The notes under the pieces are model-generated. The model saw only the letters and a list, made by a program, of their open reading frames with translations. It was not told the origin of the DNA and searched no databases. From Chiua virens (Eukaryota; Basidiomycota; Agaricomycetes; Boletales; Boletaceae), in NCBI GenBank assembly GCA_019787685.1, contig JAHNUO010000014.1, positions 620,001-684,000 on the forward strand: a stretch of DNA of 64,000 nt, in the 5' to 3' direction. The position numbers and the translations under genes were made by a program. This document shows positions 1-10,238 of this stretch, one piece after another (the stretch's first letter is position 1; the number at the start of each line of letters is the position of its first letter).

Positions 1-1
1 C

Positions 2-457
2 GTCGCCTTAGAGGATTTAGATCCCGAGGACCATACCGACACAGAGATATTCCACGCCTTGCTAGGGCATTTCTTAGGAGACGATTCATCGCTCCCAGAC
101 TACTCAACCACCAGAGAGTCAACCCGGTCCGACAGCCCGGAATTACGGTATCCATCTGAGGAACCAAAGCGCGAATACTTTCCCGCACCTATTCCCGAAA
201 GAGAACCGTCACCCTTCCCACCTGCTCCATTAAGAGAGCCTTCTGAGGAAAGTCTAGGAGACCCTAACGATTGGCTCCCACCTCGTGAGATTGAAAGAAG
301 AAACGCTCGCACTGAGCTAGAAAGGAAAAGGATACTTAGATGCTACAAAGCGAACCAAGTACCATCCCGCATCCGTCCATATTCACAATACGATAACCGA
401 GACTTCCCATCTCTACGTCCTAGAAATACTCTTAGGATTCCTTCTCGTTACCTCTAA
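2..457 (+). CDS. ORF A upstream of gag, partial, function unknown
   Basis: The frame is open from the first complete codon at base 2 to a TAA at 455-457, so its start lies left of the window; the visible part is 151 residues. I do not recognise it. It is proline- and charge-rich, with many P-S-E-R segments in the middle and a basic tail rich in Arg and Tyr, and looks largely disordered. It ends 15 nt before the ATG of ORF B, and ORF B ends 2 nt before gag, so the three frames form one tightly packed string on what should be a single genomic RNA. It could be a pre-gag accessory protein or a chance open frame; its length and the tight spacing favour a real protein. Confidence 0.55.
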   Translation, partial: VALEDLDPEDHTDTEIFHALLGHFLGDDSSLPDYSTTRESTRSDSPELRYPSEEPKREYFPAPIPEREPSPFPPAPLREPSEESLGDPNDWLPPREIERRNARTELERKRILRCYKANQVPSRIRPYSQYDNRDFPSLRPRNTLRIPSRYL

Positions 458-472
458 ATAGCAAATACTTTT

Positions 473-718
473 ATGTCCTGGGAACTCGTAACAATCGCTT
501 TCATTATCTCTTGCACAATCACAACTTTCTATTTCGGCTACATCGCATTCTACCTTACAAACAAGGTACAAGAATCCCAAAGACCGATTTACGTCTCCAT
601 CAAACGACGAGACTATCCTTTCGCAGTCACCTTCGGTTTATTCTCACCCTACGAAGAATACGGAACAGCCACCGCTAACGCTTGGGGAGCACCAGAACCT
701 GCAACTGACGCTTGGTAA
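473..718 (+). CDS. ORF B upstream of gag: small single-pass membrane protein
   Basis: An 81-aa frame from ATG 473 to TAA 716-718. Residues about 4-27 form one long hydrophobic segment (Ile, Phe, Leu, Thr and Tyr, no charge after Glu4), which reads as a signal anchor or transmembrane helix. A short basic stretch and a soluble tail of about 45 residues follow. I know of no standard Ty3 product like this. It is not an envelope gene, which would lie after pol and be far larger. The stop codon is followed by two bases and then the gag ATG, suggesting stop-restart translation. Function is unknown; membrane targeting of Gag or of the particle is only a guess. Confidence 0.55.
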   Translation: MSWELVTIAFIISCTITTFYFGYIAFYLTNKVQESQRPIYVSIKRRDYPFAVTFGLFSPYEEYGTATANAWGAPEPATDAW

Positions 719-720
719 AC

Positions 721-1893
721 ATGTCAGGATACACCTACGCCACCGCCCTTAAAGACCTAAACAACCAATCGTTGAACGATGGAGATCATCTCACGGCATC
801 GGCTTGGCTGGTCCAAGAATTGACAAATGTAGTTGCCACATTAGAAAACAAGATCAACGCTGGAGCAGCAGCACCAGCGGCCACCTCATCTAAAGTCGAA
901 ATATTCGCAGACCCCGGTCTCTATGATGGAGATCAAACCAAATTCGAAGAATGGTGGGCAAAGATGAAAGGATGGCTCGATATCAACCAGAGGGCTATCG
1001 CCCCTGATTCACACCATGCGGTACTCGCCGTACTCTCACGTCTCAAAGGAGCAAAAAGCTCGCAATTCGCCGAGACAAGATTAGCTCAAGGTTCTAAACT
1101 CACATGGGCGCAACTAGTCGTGGACATAGAAGGAATGTTCCGACAAAACAATAAAGTGGACTGGGCTCGAACCCAATTGGAAAACCTGAAACAGGGTAAC
1201 ATGAGGGTCGAAGACTTCATAGTCCGCTGGGAAAATCTGTGGCAGCAAGCCCAGATCGACCCTACACATGCCATAAGGCTTCTGGAAACAAACACTGCCA
1301 GAAGCATCATATTCCAAATCTTCAAAGACGGACAACGGCAAGATCCGAATGATCCGATCTACACAAACGCCGCACACCCCTCCTACATTTCCGACCGCAA
1401 TCAAGCGGTAACCAAATACCTTGCCGCAATTCGCACGGCAGGTGACTCCTTCGAGTCAATCAACTATGTCCGAGGAGAAAGGAACTGGAAACAGAAGGAC
1501 CCCAATGCAATGGACATAGGGGCTGTGACCTACGAACAAGATGAAGATGGCTGGTTTACCGGCAAAGAAGTAAGGGCATTTGGTCAGAAGAAGGCCAACC
1601 CCAACAACAAATGCTTCAACTGCGGAGAGAAAGGACATTTCCCTAGGGATTGTCCCAAACCCAAAGTACAATGTCCGGAATGCAAATATTATGCCGGAAA
1701 CCATAAAGCCTCATGTGGTAAAACTCGAAAAGCGAGATCCACATCTCAAAAGCAAGCCCCTAAGGCTTCAACTTCTTCAGTCCCGGAAAAGGACCCCTTC
1801 GCGGCCATCCGAGGAATGAACCCTGAGGAAGTACAGGCTTATTATTACGACAAATACGAAACCGAAAAGAAGGGAAAAGGCAAGGCGAACTGA
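721..1893 (+). CDS. gag: Gag polyprotein of Ty3 element
   Basis: The first ATG in this frame is at 721, giving 390 aa; the bases before it belong to the overlapping end of ORF B. The middle of the protein (about residues 75-235) has the helical, Trp-rich pattern of the retrotransposon gag capsid domain. Residues 298-311 form a zinc knuckle, CX2CX4HX4C (CFNCGEKGHFPRDC), followed by a second Cys/His cluster (CPECKYY...HKASC). The tail is Lys-rich, as expected for nucleocapsid. Gag would assemble the particle and bind the genomic RNA. The stop at 1891-1893 lies inside the hairpin proposed to drive frameshifting into pol. Confidence 0.93.
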   Translation: MSGYTYATALKDLNNQSLNDGDHLTASAWLVQELTNVVATLENKINAGAAAPAATSSKVEIFADPGLYDGDQTKFEEWWAKMKGWLDINQRAIAPDSHHAVLAVLSRLKGAKSSQFAETRLAQGSKLTWAQLVVDIEGMFRQNNKVDWARTQLENLKQGNMRVEDFIVRWENLWQQAQIDPTHAIRLLETNTARSIIFQIFKDGQRQDPNDPIYTNAAHPSYISDRNQAVTKYLAAIRTAGDSFESINYVRGERNWKQKDPNAMDIGAVTYEQDEDGWFTGKEVRAFGQKKANPNNKCFNCGEKGHFPRDCPKPKVQCPECKYYAGNHKASCGKTRKARSTSQKQAPKASTSSVPEKDPFAAIRGMNPEEVQAYYYDKYETEKKGKGKAN

Positions 1894-1916
1894 GTAAACT
1901 GGGATCTCACGTTCGC
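1872..1916 (+). promoter_or_regulatory. Predicted -1 ribosomal frameshift signal, gag to pol
   Basis: Seen directly: GGGAAAA at 1872-1878 sits in the gag frame as G GGA AAA, which fits the X XXY YYZ slippery rule. A 6-nt spacer (1879-1884) leads to a stem in which 1885-1894 pairs with 1906-1916: GCGAAC/GTTCGC plus TGAG/CTCA, with one bulged C at 1910, closing an 11-nt loop. The stem contains the gag stop. The pol frame is the -1 frame, is open from 1827 onward, and has no ATG before the protease. Heptamer, spacer and stem all match the usual geometry for -1 frameshifting. That it works is inference. Confidence 0.8.
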
Positions 1917-4900
1917 ACAACCCTTCCTAAACTCTATGAAAACTCCGTTTCTTTAAAGTTTGATTTCACTTATTCCGAAATACCTCCTTGGCAAGAGGAT
2001 AAACTACCCAAATCACCAAAAACAACAGAAAACGAAAGCGTTGACAGCGTCTCTGCGGAGCGCAGCGGACACGATAGTTCCGTGCTTAATTCTGTCCCAA
2101 AACAAATACCCGATGGGTCTTTCATTAGATCTACATCGGTAGAAAAAGAAATAGTATTACCAATTTTGGTATCCCCAGTAAACCAAATTGGCTATGTTGG
2201 AGCAAAAGCGCTTCTTGATAGTGGAGCTAATGCGATCTTCATACATGAGGATTACGTCGCTAAGCATAAACTTCCCACACACGCGCTGCCTCATGCTATA
2301 CAAGTCTTCAATGTCGACGGAACCAAGAATCAAGCGGGTTCTATTACTCACGCCACACAAATCCTGATTGATTACAAAGGACACAGGGAAATAGTGGATG
2401 CCGAAATTACCAACCTTGGAAAGAACGACCTTATCCTCAGATATACTTGGTTAAAGCACCACAACCCTCATATTGATTGGTCCACAGGATCGGTTGTAAT
2501 GCGGAGATGTCCCGAATCATGTCATTCTCAAGAAGAAGACGATTTCTTGGATTCCATTATCGCAGAAGAACTCAAATATGCAAACTCTATCGCGGAATCT
2601 CGTATTTTTACCGCAAACATGGAAACTCCACCTTCTCCTCCTAAGGAACGCACTCTTGAAGAGATGGTCCCACGAGAATATTTAAAATATGCTAAAGTAT
2701 TTGGAAAGACGGAATCCGAAAGGATACCATTACGCAAACCATGGGATCACCACATTGACCTAAAAGAGTCATTTGTTCCCAAGAAGGGTCGCTTAATACC
2801 CCTCTCTGTCACAGAGCAAGAGGAGGTTTCCGCATTCATTGATGACCAATTAAAGAAAGGTTACATCAGACCCTCTAAGTCCGAACAGACATCTCCGGTC
2901 TTCTTTGTCCCAAAGAAAGATGGAAAGAAGCGCATGGTCCAGGATTACCGATACCTAAACGAACATACAACTAAGAATAACTACCCCTTGCCGCTCATAT
3001 CGCAGCTTGTGGATAAATTAAAAGACGCTAAGCTTTTTACGAAAATGGATCTCCGATGGGGATACAATAACGTACGCATCAAAGAAGGCGACGAATGGAA
3101 AGCAGCTTTTGTCTGCCACCGAGGTTCTTTCGAACCAGTCGTTATGTACTTTGGATTATGCAACTCACCAGCAACATTTCAAACTATGATGAATGAAATC
3201 TTTGCCGATATGAATGGCGTCGTTGTTGTTTACATCGATGACCTTATGATCTTTACAGACACCGACGATTATGAAACTCATGATAAAATAGTACTCGAAG
3301 TACTTAAACGCCTCGAAGAAAATGACCTTTACGTAAAACCAGAAAAATGCTTCTTTCGCGTAAAAGAAGTGGACTTCCTCGGAATGATCGTGGGAACTGA
3401 TGGAATAAAAATGGATAATGAGAAGACCAAAGCAGTCGCTGAATGGCCTACTCCCACCTCAGTCAAACACATCAGAAGTTTCCTCGGACTTGCCAACTTC
3501 TATCGCAGATTCATTAAAGATTATGGAAAAATAGCACGACCTCTACATGACCTTACTAAAAAGGATCAGAAATTTGAATGGACCTGTGCTTGTGACGAAG
3601 CATTCACTATGCTTAAAAAGGCTTTTACGACAGCCCCTATCCTAGCTTATCCGGATCAGAATGCCAAATATCGCTTAGAATGCGATTCATCGGATTTCGC
3701 TACTGGAGCAGTTCTATCTTTAGAAAAAGAAGGACTTTGGCACCCTGTCGCTTACAATAGCCACTCTATGACACCAGAAGAACGGAACTACCCTATAGCC
3801 GATAAAGAAATGCTCTCGGTTATCCGCTCTCTAGAACTATGGCGCCACTATCTTGAAGGTGCAAAACATGAATTTGAAATATGGAATGACCACCAGAACC
3901 TTACGTGGTTTATGACACGCCAAGATCTTAACCGAAGACAAGCGAGATGGGCGCAATATCTCTCACGCTTTAACTTCACTTGGCACCACAAGGCTGGAGT
4001 CACTATGGGAAAAGCAGATGCTTTAAGCAGACGAGAAGATCACATGATCGGAATCGAAGATGATAACAAAGGAATCCTTCTCATGGATCCATCTAAGATC
4101 AGATCAGCCGTCACTCTCCTATACAATGGTGATCAATTCTTATCTGACGTACAACATGAAACTATGAAATTATCACCTAATGCCATGAAACACCTACTTT
4201 CTGTCGGATACAAAGTCAAGGACACCTTCCTTAGAAAGGGGGATAGGATCTTCATTCCGGATGCTTTACGCACCAAATCTATAACTATGTTTCATGACAC
4301 ACCAGAAGCTGGACATCCCGGCTATGACAAAACTTTAGAACTTCTATCTCGAACCTACATTTGGCCTCGAATGAACGAAGAAGTCAAAAATTATGTCTCA
4401 CATTGTGAAAGATGCGCTCGCTTCAAGGGTTCTAATCAGAAAACAGCAGGACTCCTGCAACCCTTAGAAACACCGTCATTACCATGGGAAGATATCTCAG
4501 CAGATTTCATCACAGATCTCCCACTTTCACACTCCTATGATTCCATTCTCACGGTTGTGGATCGCTTCTCCAAAGAAGTTGAATTCATCCCCTGCCACAA
4601 AACGTGTACATCTATGGATCTCGCTAAATTATATCTCTCACACATATGGAAACATCATGGCCTCCCTAAAACCATTATCTCGGATAGAGGACCACAATTC
4701 GCTTCCCAACTTATGAAAGATATATGCTCAGGGTTAAAAATAACACCCAAATTAAGCACCGCACATCATCCACAAACAGATGGACAATCGGAACGAATGA
4801 ACCGAGAAGTGCAACAGTATCTTCGCATGTTCTGTGCAGAGAAGGATAACACATGGGCCGATTGGCTTCCTCTCGCACAATTCTCATACAACAGCAAGAA

Positions 4901-5735
4901 ACACACTGCCACTAAATTCTCACCATTCGAAATCACACGTTCCTATGTTCCTAGAATGGGAATCATGCCACAATCCATGAAAAACCCGGCTGCTCAGAAC
5001 TTCATTACGAATTTTTCCGATGTTCTAGAACAAACCAAATCTAATATAGATAAAGCCGCGGAAAATATGAAAAACATCGCAGATAGATCGAGAACAGAAC
5101 CTCCTTCCTATTCGGTTGGCGATAAGGTCTGGCTCTCTACGACTAATCTAAAAATAAAACAACATCCAAAATTCACGGATAAATGGATTGGCCCCTATGA
5201 CATAATCTCTATGCACGGTCCGAATGCTCTAAAGCTTCGACTCCCACGCACTATGCGAATACACCCAGTTGTAAATATTTCTCAGGTTAAACCCTATAGG
5301 GAACATCTACCAGAACAGCCGGTATACAAACCACGGCCTATCGTAATTGGAGATGACCGAGAAGAAGAATTCAAAGCAGACTATATTGTCGATTCCCGAA
5401 TGAAAGGACGACGCTTAGAATATCTCATACACTGGAAAGGTTATGATGATGACGAAAGAACCTGGGAACCACTAAAGAATCTAAAGAATGCACCGGATCT
5501 CATATCTGATTTCCACAAAGCACATCCAGATGCCCCAAGGAAACTAAAAGTCACACAGACCGAATTTAACTCCATGTTCCGAACCTATGACGATAAAACT
5601 TCACACGAAGATGAGGATAGTCTCCATCGTCTCAATTATGAAACAGATCATCCGGAGTCTGATCAACAGAAGGGGGATAGTGTTACGATACCAACTTTTC
5701 CTCACTTCTCAACTCCTACATTCAATCTATTCTAA
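1878..5735 (+). CDS. pol: Pol polyprotein with chromodomain, read by -1 frameshift
   Basis: The -1 frame after the slippery heptamer runs 1285 codons to a TAA ending at 5735. Domains in order: aspartic protease (LLDSGAN near 2211-2235); reverse transcriptase (FFVPKKDGKKRMVQDYR near 2900, KMDLRWGYNN near 3045, catalytic YIDD at 3231-3242); RNase H (DSSDFATGAV near 3685-3720, ending at KADALSRR near 4015); integrase zinc finger (HPGYDK...CERC, about 4310-4420); integrase core (DFITDLP near 4504, SDRGPQFAS near 4681, HHPQTDGQSERMN near 4765); and a chromodomain (about 5369-5520, YLIHWKGY...TWEPL). All catalytic residues I looked for are present. The last 55 nt lie inside the 3' LTR. The chromodomain probably directs integration to heterochromatin, which fits this location. 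Confidence 0.95.
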   Translation, partial: RQGELSKLGSHVRTTLPKLYENSVSLKFDFTYSEIPPWQEDKLPKSPKTTENESVDSVSAERSGHDSSVLNSVPKQIPDGSFIRSTSVEKEIVLPILVSPVNQIGYVGAKALLDSGANAIFIHEDYVAKHKLPTHALPHAIQVFNVDGTKNQAGSITHATQILIDYKGHREIVDAEITNLGKNDLILRYTWLKHHNPHIDWSTGSVVMRRCPESCHSQEEDDFLDSIIAEELKYANSIAESRIFTANMETPPSPPKERTLEEMVPREYLKYAKVFGKTESERIPLRKPWDHHIDLKESFVPKKGRLIPLSVTEQEEVSAFIDDQLKKGYIRPSKSEQTSPVFFVPKKDGKKRMVQDYRYLNEHTTKNNYPLPLISQLVDKLKDAKLFTKMDLRWGYNNVRIKEGDEWKAAFVCHRGSFEPVVMYFGLCNSPATFQTMMNEIFADMNGVVVVYIDDLMIFTDTDDYETHDKIVLEVLKRLEENDLYVKPEKCFFRVKEVDFLGMIVGTDGIKMDNEKTKAVAEWPTPTSVKHIRSFLGLANFYRRFIKDYGKIARPLHDLTKKDQKFEWTCACDEAFTMLKKAFTTAPILAYPDQNAKYRLECDSSDFATGAVLSLEKEGLWHPVAYNSHSMTPEERNYPIADKEMLSVIRSLELWRHYLEGAKHEFEIWNDHQNLTWFMTRQDLNRRQARWAQYLSRFNFTWHHKAGVTMGKADALSRREDHMIGIEDDNKGILLMDPSKIRSAVTLLYNGDQFLSDVQHETMKLSPNAMKHLLSVGYKVKDTFLRKGDRIFIPDALRTKSITMFHDTPEAGHPGYDKTLELLSRTYIWPRMNEEVKNYVSHCERCARFKGSNQKTAGLLQPLETPSLPWEDISADFITDLPLSHSYDSILTVVDRFSKEVEFIPCHKTCTSMDLAKLYLSHIWKHHGLPKTIISDRGPQFASQLMKDICSGLKITPKLSTAHHPQTDGQSERMNREVQQYLRMFCAEKDNTWADWLPLAQFSYNSKKHTATKFSPFEITRSYVPRMGIMPQSMKNPAAQNFITNFSDVLEQTKSNIDKAAENMKNIADRSRTEPPSYSVGDKVWLSTTNLKIKQHPKFTDKWIGPYDIISMHGPNALKLRLPRTMRIHPVVNISQVKPYREHLPEQPVYKPRPIVIGDDREEEFKADYIVDSRMKGRRLEYLIHWKGYDDDERTWEPLKNLKNAPDLISDFHKAHPDAPRKLKVTQTEFNSMFRTYDDKTSHEDEDSLHRLNYETDHPESDQQKGDSVTIPTFPHFSTPTFNLF
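5668..5680 (+). promoter_or_regulatory. Polypurine tract of Ty3 element
   Basis: A purine-rich run (AGAAGGGGGATAG, one T) abuts the start of the 3' LTR, the position where the plus-strand primer is made during reverse transcription. It lies within the pol reading frame. Confidence 0.75.
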
Positions 5736-6111
5736 AGATACACGCCTCATGTCAAGGCTGTCCAAAGGATCATATCCGATTGGCTGCCACAATAACACAG
5801 CATCCATCAACACATGCCTCTTATCTTTTCATTTCCCTTATCACTGACTCATCATCGGCAGTGCAAGGCTATGCTCTTATCTATGACTCATATCTATTCA
5901 CACCTTATCATCCAATAGGATACATTATGCTTATCTACGTAGTTCATACTCAGATTAGAACTCCGATATCCATGTAGTATATAAACCCCATGAATGACAG
6001 CCAGAGAGCTCTAACAAAGTTCTCTTGGAGTTTTCGCCTCTCATCTGGACTGAACCCCCTCTCACTTCAACCACTACACTTTACAGTCTAGATTTGTTCT
6101 AGGTTGTTTCA
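5681..6111 (+). repeat. 3' LTR of the Ty3 chromovirus
   Basis: About 431 bp starting TGTTACGATA after the polypurine tract and ending near TTGTTTCA. Boundaries come from comparison with the solo LTR at 37985-38642, which shares the start (TGTTAC), the central TTCATACTC/GATT block, the TATATAA promoter-like block and the CTAGGTTGTT end. The TATATAA at about 5979-5985 is the likely core promoter. The short ORFs inside are by-products. Confidence 0.8.
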
Positions 6112-9100
6112 ACAAAGTGGATGAGATCATCATACAAAGCATATGTAGTTTATGCAATGCACAACTAATTGTGCACACTAAGAATGGAAAACTTTCTTCA
6201 ATAGAGTATGGTGATATAATGAGCAAGGTAGGAGTCTTTATGTTGCATAACACTGTGATAATGCTTCAAAGTTTTACATTCAGCAAACAATGGTGCATGC
6301 TGTCAATCAGATTCTTACTTGTTGTTCATCCCAACAGAAGATGCAGGCGATGCTCAATCTACCTTCATCAACCACCATGTGTGTCTACCTCTGATGAGTG
6401 AGTTGTCACCTCATTGTCTTCTTCCTAGGCTGATGATCCTCATAGGGTTTTGGACCTGAAGCTGCGTAATGGGGAGAAAGTAGTGTGTAGTCAAGGCTTC
6501 CCTGATCATGGAGTCAATGTTCATCTGCTTTTAGACATTTGAGAAGATTCATCATCACAGTGATATTCAGTTTCCTCCCAAGAAAGCAGATACTACGAGT
6601 GACAAGATTCTGTTATTGATCCAGGTGAAGAATCAAATTTCAATGTGCAATCATAGTCCTCAGAAAAAGCACAAGGAATTTTTGCTGGCATTCCTTTCAA
6701 CAGTCCCGAATTTAAATGTATGGAAGGACAACCATACCTGGAAGCTATCTCTATATTTCACCACATAATGTGCATTGTATCAGGTGAGTGCTCACAACAA
6801 ATGAGGACTTTACGCATTGCACATTAGCTATAGCGGATGTTGCTATTGTCAACTGGAGTGGAGCTCAGGTCAAGTATGCACTTGAACAAGTGTTTCTGAG
6901 CTTTTTGCGAATGCTTTTCTCAAGTTGGCTACAGAGTATGCTGCTTCAGTGTGAAGGCATGGGAAGACAAGCCACTGGTTCAACTCAGTGTGCTACAATT
7001 CAATGCTGTAACAAGGTCAAGGTACTGTCTAAGAATGAGGTCAGTATGATCCAAAAGTTGTTACAGACATCACCTCTTCAAATCAAGCAGGTCAGGCAGT
7101 ATTCTACTACTGTTTTTATCACTGATAATCCCTAGCTTCTTAACTGCTGTCCCCTATTTGGCTTTGACATTTTGGCTACCACAAATGAATTTCCAAGGTA
7201 TCATCTGAACATGAAGGAGCTCAAGTCTAGGTACAGCAATGGAAACTCACCCATGAAAGTGGAGTTTGTCATCTAATGTGGTATTGTTAGCAGTGATTTG
7301 CCACCCCAAAGAGCAGAGAAGCACAAGTGGGGTGAAACTGAGACAATGATTCTTCTGGTGATGATCTCTGATATGGTCTTTATTGACTTCCGACATATCA
7401 TGTGAGTGATTCTCTTTGTGTTGGTTCATAAAACACTGATTTCATTTTTTGACATAAGCATGAAAGCACTCAATGAGAATAAGGAATTTACCCTCACAGC
7501 ACAACTCACGAACCCAAGCCAAGTGGTCAACGCATACATCGCTTCCATACACAACATTCCTGTTTCTTGTCTTCACAAGTAGCTAATAGATATGTTAGCA
7601 AAAGTTTGCAGGCATTACCATTTCTCGTACTTTGGTACCAAATGTTCCACCAGACAAATATCCAACTATGGAAACTCGATGGTTGACATCCCTTGTATAT
7701 ACTCTGCCTCTCCAGATCCTGAATCAAACATTCATGAAAGCAAGGAAATGGACTTACAAGGCTTCAAGGATATTCCTAATTTCTGGGATTTTGACTTGGA
7801 TGATAAGAATGAGGCTTCACATTTTCATAGGGCAGATGTGTCAAAACACCCTGGTAGGTTTGTTGCATGAAATGGGTGTTAGTTAATTGGTAGTTTCCTA
7901 GGTGCTGATGAAGATACATACATCCAAACTGCAACACCCCCAGCTGAATCTACCAGCAAAGCAACAAACGGAACAAGATCTGAGAAAACACCCAGACGGC
8001 AAGTACAAGTGAGTTCACTTTCCTTCAACTCGGCACCCATACGATTTGTTGTCCAGATATAATCATCATTGCAAGGACAAACTGAAGTGTCACCATTACT
8101 GGTGTGTTAGAACCAAATTTTTGGACCGTTAACATCTGTTTTAGTTGCCAGGAGGGATTGCTAGCTCCCCCATGTCCCAGGAAAAAGAAACAGCCAGTAA
8201 ATGGACATGATTCCAAGTGAAATCCATTCCATAACCCTAAAAAGTCCTCACAGCAGGATCACCACAGGAGAAACAGTGAGCAGTGCTGCATCACATCATA
8301 CCAGAAAGTCGAAGGTGCGCCAAACAATTCCCCCATCCCCAGCACTCAGACAAGGTGCATGAGAACCCTGATACTATGTCAAGTCCCTGCCTTGTGAAGC
8401 AGAGTCTGGAGTTGGCCCACTGTATTAAGAAACCACAGAACAATAAAGCAACGCCAAACTTTGACTTGCAGTTGATGACTTTGAAATGCTTGTGATTGCC
8501 ACTCCTGGTCCCAACCAATGACTCTTGCAACAAGTTTCCATTAATTTCCAAAGGATACAGGCTCCCTCCACAGGCTCCCTCCACCACCAAAACAGCCCAG
8601 AACAGATGTTGCCATTGCCTCATGCCAGCCATCCCCTTCACACAAAAAGGTTTGTTGCTTGTTGTAGATTTCACCATGCTGATTGCATGTCAGGCCTAAT
8701 CATGAAAGATCCTCAATCTTCTACTGAACTTTCTAAGAAAAGATTGTGTCTTTCTGGCCCTGATAACAATATCATGGTTGATCATTGGATGACCGACAGT
8801 TCCATGGTCAATCCATGTGGTTTCTCTTGCCCCACAAAAAATATACAGAACCTGGCAAGATCAGTTTGCAGACCCTGGATGATTCTCTTGAGGAATTCAA
8901 CCATTGGGTGGTGAGTGGAGGTGTAGAAATAATTTCAGACTGAAGTTTGACATTCCCCCATTTCCTCTGAACATGAAGAAACCTTAGATCCTTATGGCAA
9001 TACCAGTTGCAGTATGTTTACATTGTTGACAACCAATATCAATGTTTACATATGTTTTCCTGACTAATATATCTGGTGGACTGGCTGGCATTACTCCTAA

Positions 9101-9649
9101 ACCCCTCCCATTTGGCCTCCAATATCAATCTTTTGAAATTACAGTACCCACTAGCCTGTGTTGTTGGAGATCCCAATCTCGACATAGTAGTATACTTGTG
9201 AGGGCCATGCTTTGCTGGCAGGGACCTTGTTTAGCATGTACATGCATTGGATAGCAAGATTGTAATACATCTAATAAACATCAATGGCACATTTAGGTAG
9301 TCTCAAGCAGTCTGTAGCTGTTAGATATGTAAGTTATTAATTTCCTTGACATTGTCTTTACCCTCTTGATAGGTCAGTCAATGTAGGAGGGAAACAGCAA
9401 GCATTTCTAATTGTGCCTTATGTCCCTATTTCCCAGTTTGCAGATCCTTTAGATGATAGAATGTTATTTTAGTTTCCAGCAATACTAGATTATTCTTTCA
9501 GAGATGGAGAGGCAAGAAAAGGTCCATCTCCTTCTTAGGTTTGAGTATTTGGCATGCATCATAGAGTCTGTTAAAAACAGGAGCGACGGTCACTGATGTT
9601 TGCTTGTTGGGGAATCCATCTTTTTCAAACCAGGTGCTAAGGATGTGCC
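6112..9649. other. CpG-poor intergenic or relic sequence, nothing recognised
   Basis: No frame longer than about 130 codons and no domain that I recognise. Some stretches read as protein-like between plausible splice sites: one near 6570-6780 with P-rich and V/K-rich text, one at 6788-7135, and one at 7592-7870 rich in Asp, His and Phe. They may be pieces of an old multi-exon gene. CpG is scarce while TG and CA are abundant, the look of long-methylated sequence. Confidence 0.5.
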
Positions 9650-10238
9650 TGTTAGAGACCGTGCGACTCAGAGGTAGCCAACTCTGGATCTCCAGAGTTG
9701 TAGTGTCAAACGGGACTTGGCTTCACCATATGTGGTACACCCTTGTCACAGTCTGTCCCTATATTTTAGATGTGTGGAGAATGGAGGTAAATGTAAGACT
9801 CAACACATAAAGTGGAGTCAAGCAGAGTGAAGACCATCAAGGACTTCTCGGAGTGTTCAGGGTGAGTCATACAAATAAACTATTATTCAGACTGAAGTTA
9901 CAATCGAAGTAACTACGGTTTATATACTTGGAGGAAACATAATGATTAGTCACAGAGTAAGGAGATAAATAATATGGAGAAATGGAGAATGACTAATTCT
10001 GAGTGAGATAGGAGATCAGGAAACTACATAGCCAGAAGTAAGTCAGGTACTGAGGAAGCTGGAGCTGTGCTCATAAGCGAGACACAGGTTATGTACTAAA
10101 ACCAAAGATGAAACATATATATGTAACTGGAGGTCTGGGGTCACAGAGTTGCATCCTGAGAGAGATTGACCTGGAGTTATCATCTAAGAGATCCTGAAGT
10201 TATATCTGGAGGAACAGAGAACAGAGCAGTATATGACA
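9650..10238 (-). repeat. Solo LTR-A
   Basis: 589 bp, from TGTTAGAGACC to TATGACA on the + strand. It matches LTR-B (18560-19150) and LTR-C (30563-31119); B lies in the opposite orientation. Flanks GTGCC and GTGTC agree at four of five bases, fitting a 5-bp target duplication with one later change. No internal region is attached, so it is a solo LTR. Confidence 0.85.

Larger units (their letters stand above)
1..6111 (+). mobile_element. Ty3/gypsy chromovirus, 5' part outside window
   Basis: The order is upstream ORF A, upstream ORF B, gag, pol (protease, RT, RNase H, integrase, chromodomain), polypurine tract, 3' LTR. This is the Ty3/Metaviridae order with a C-terminal chromodomain, as in fungal chromoviruses. 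The internal region starts before base 1, so the 5' LTR, primer-binding site and left target duplication cannot be seen. All visible ORFs are open and CpG dinucleotides are common, unlike the CpG-poor sequence that follows base 6111, so this is probably a recent insertion. The unusual parts are the two ORFs before gag and the compact frameshift signal between gag and pol. A related solo LTR sits at 37985-38642. Confidence 0.93.

Noticed and set aside
2082..2084. GTG start for pol
   Set aside because: The frame is open far upstream and eukaryotic initiation at GTG is unlikely; frameshifting from gag explains expression better.
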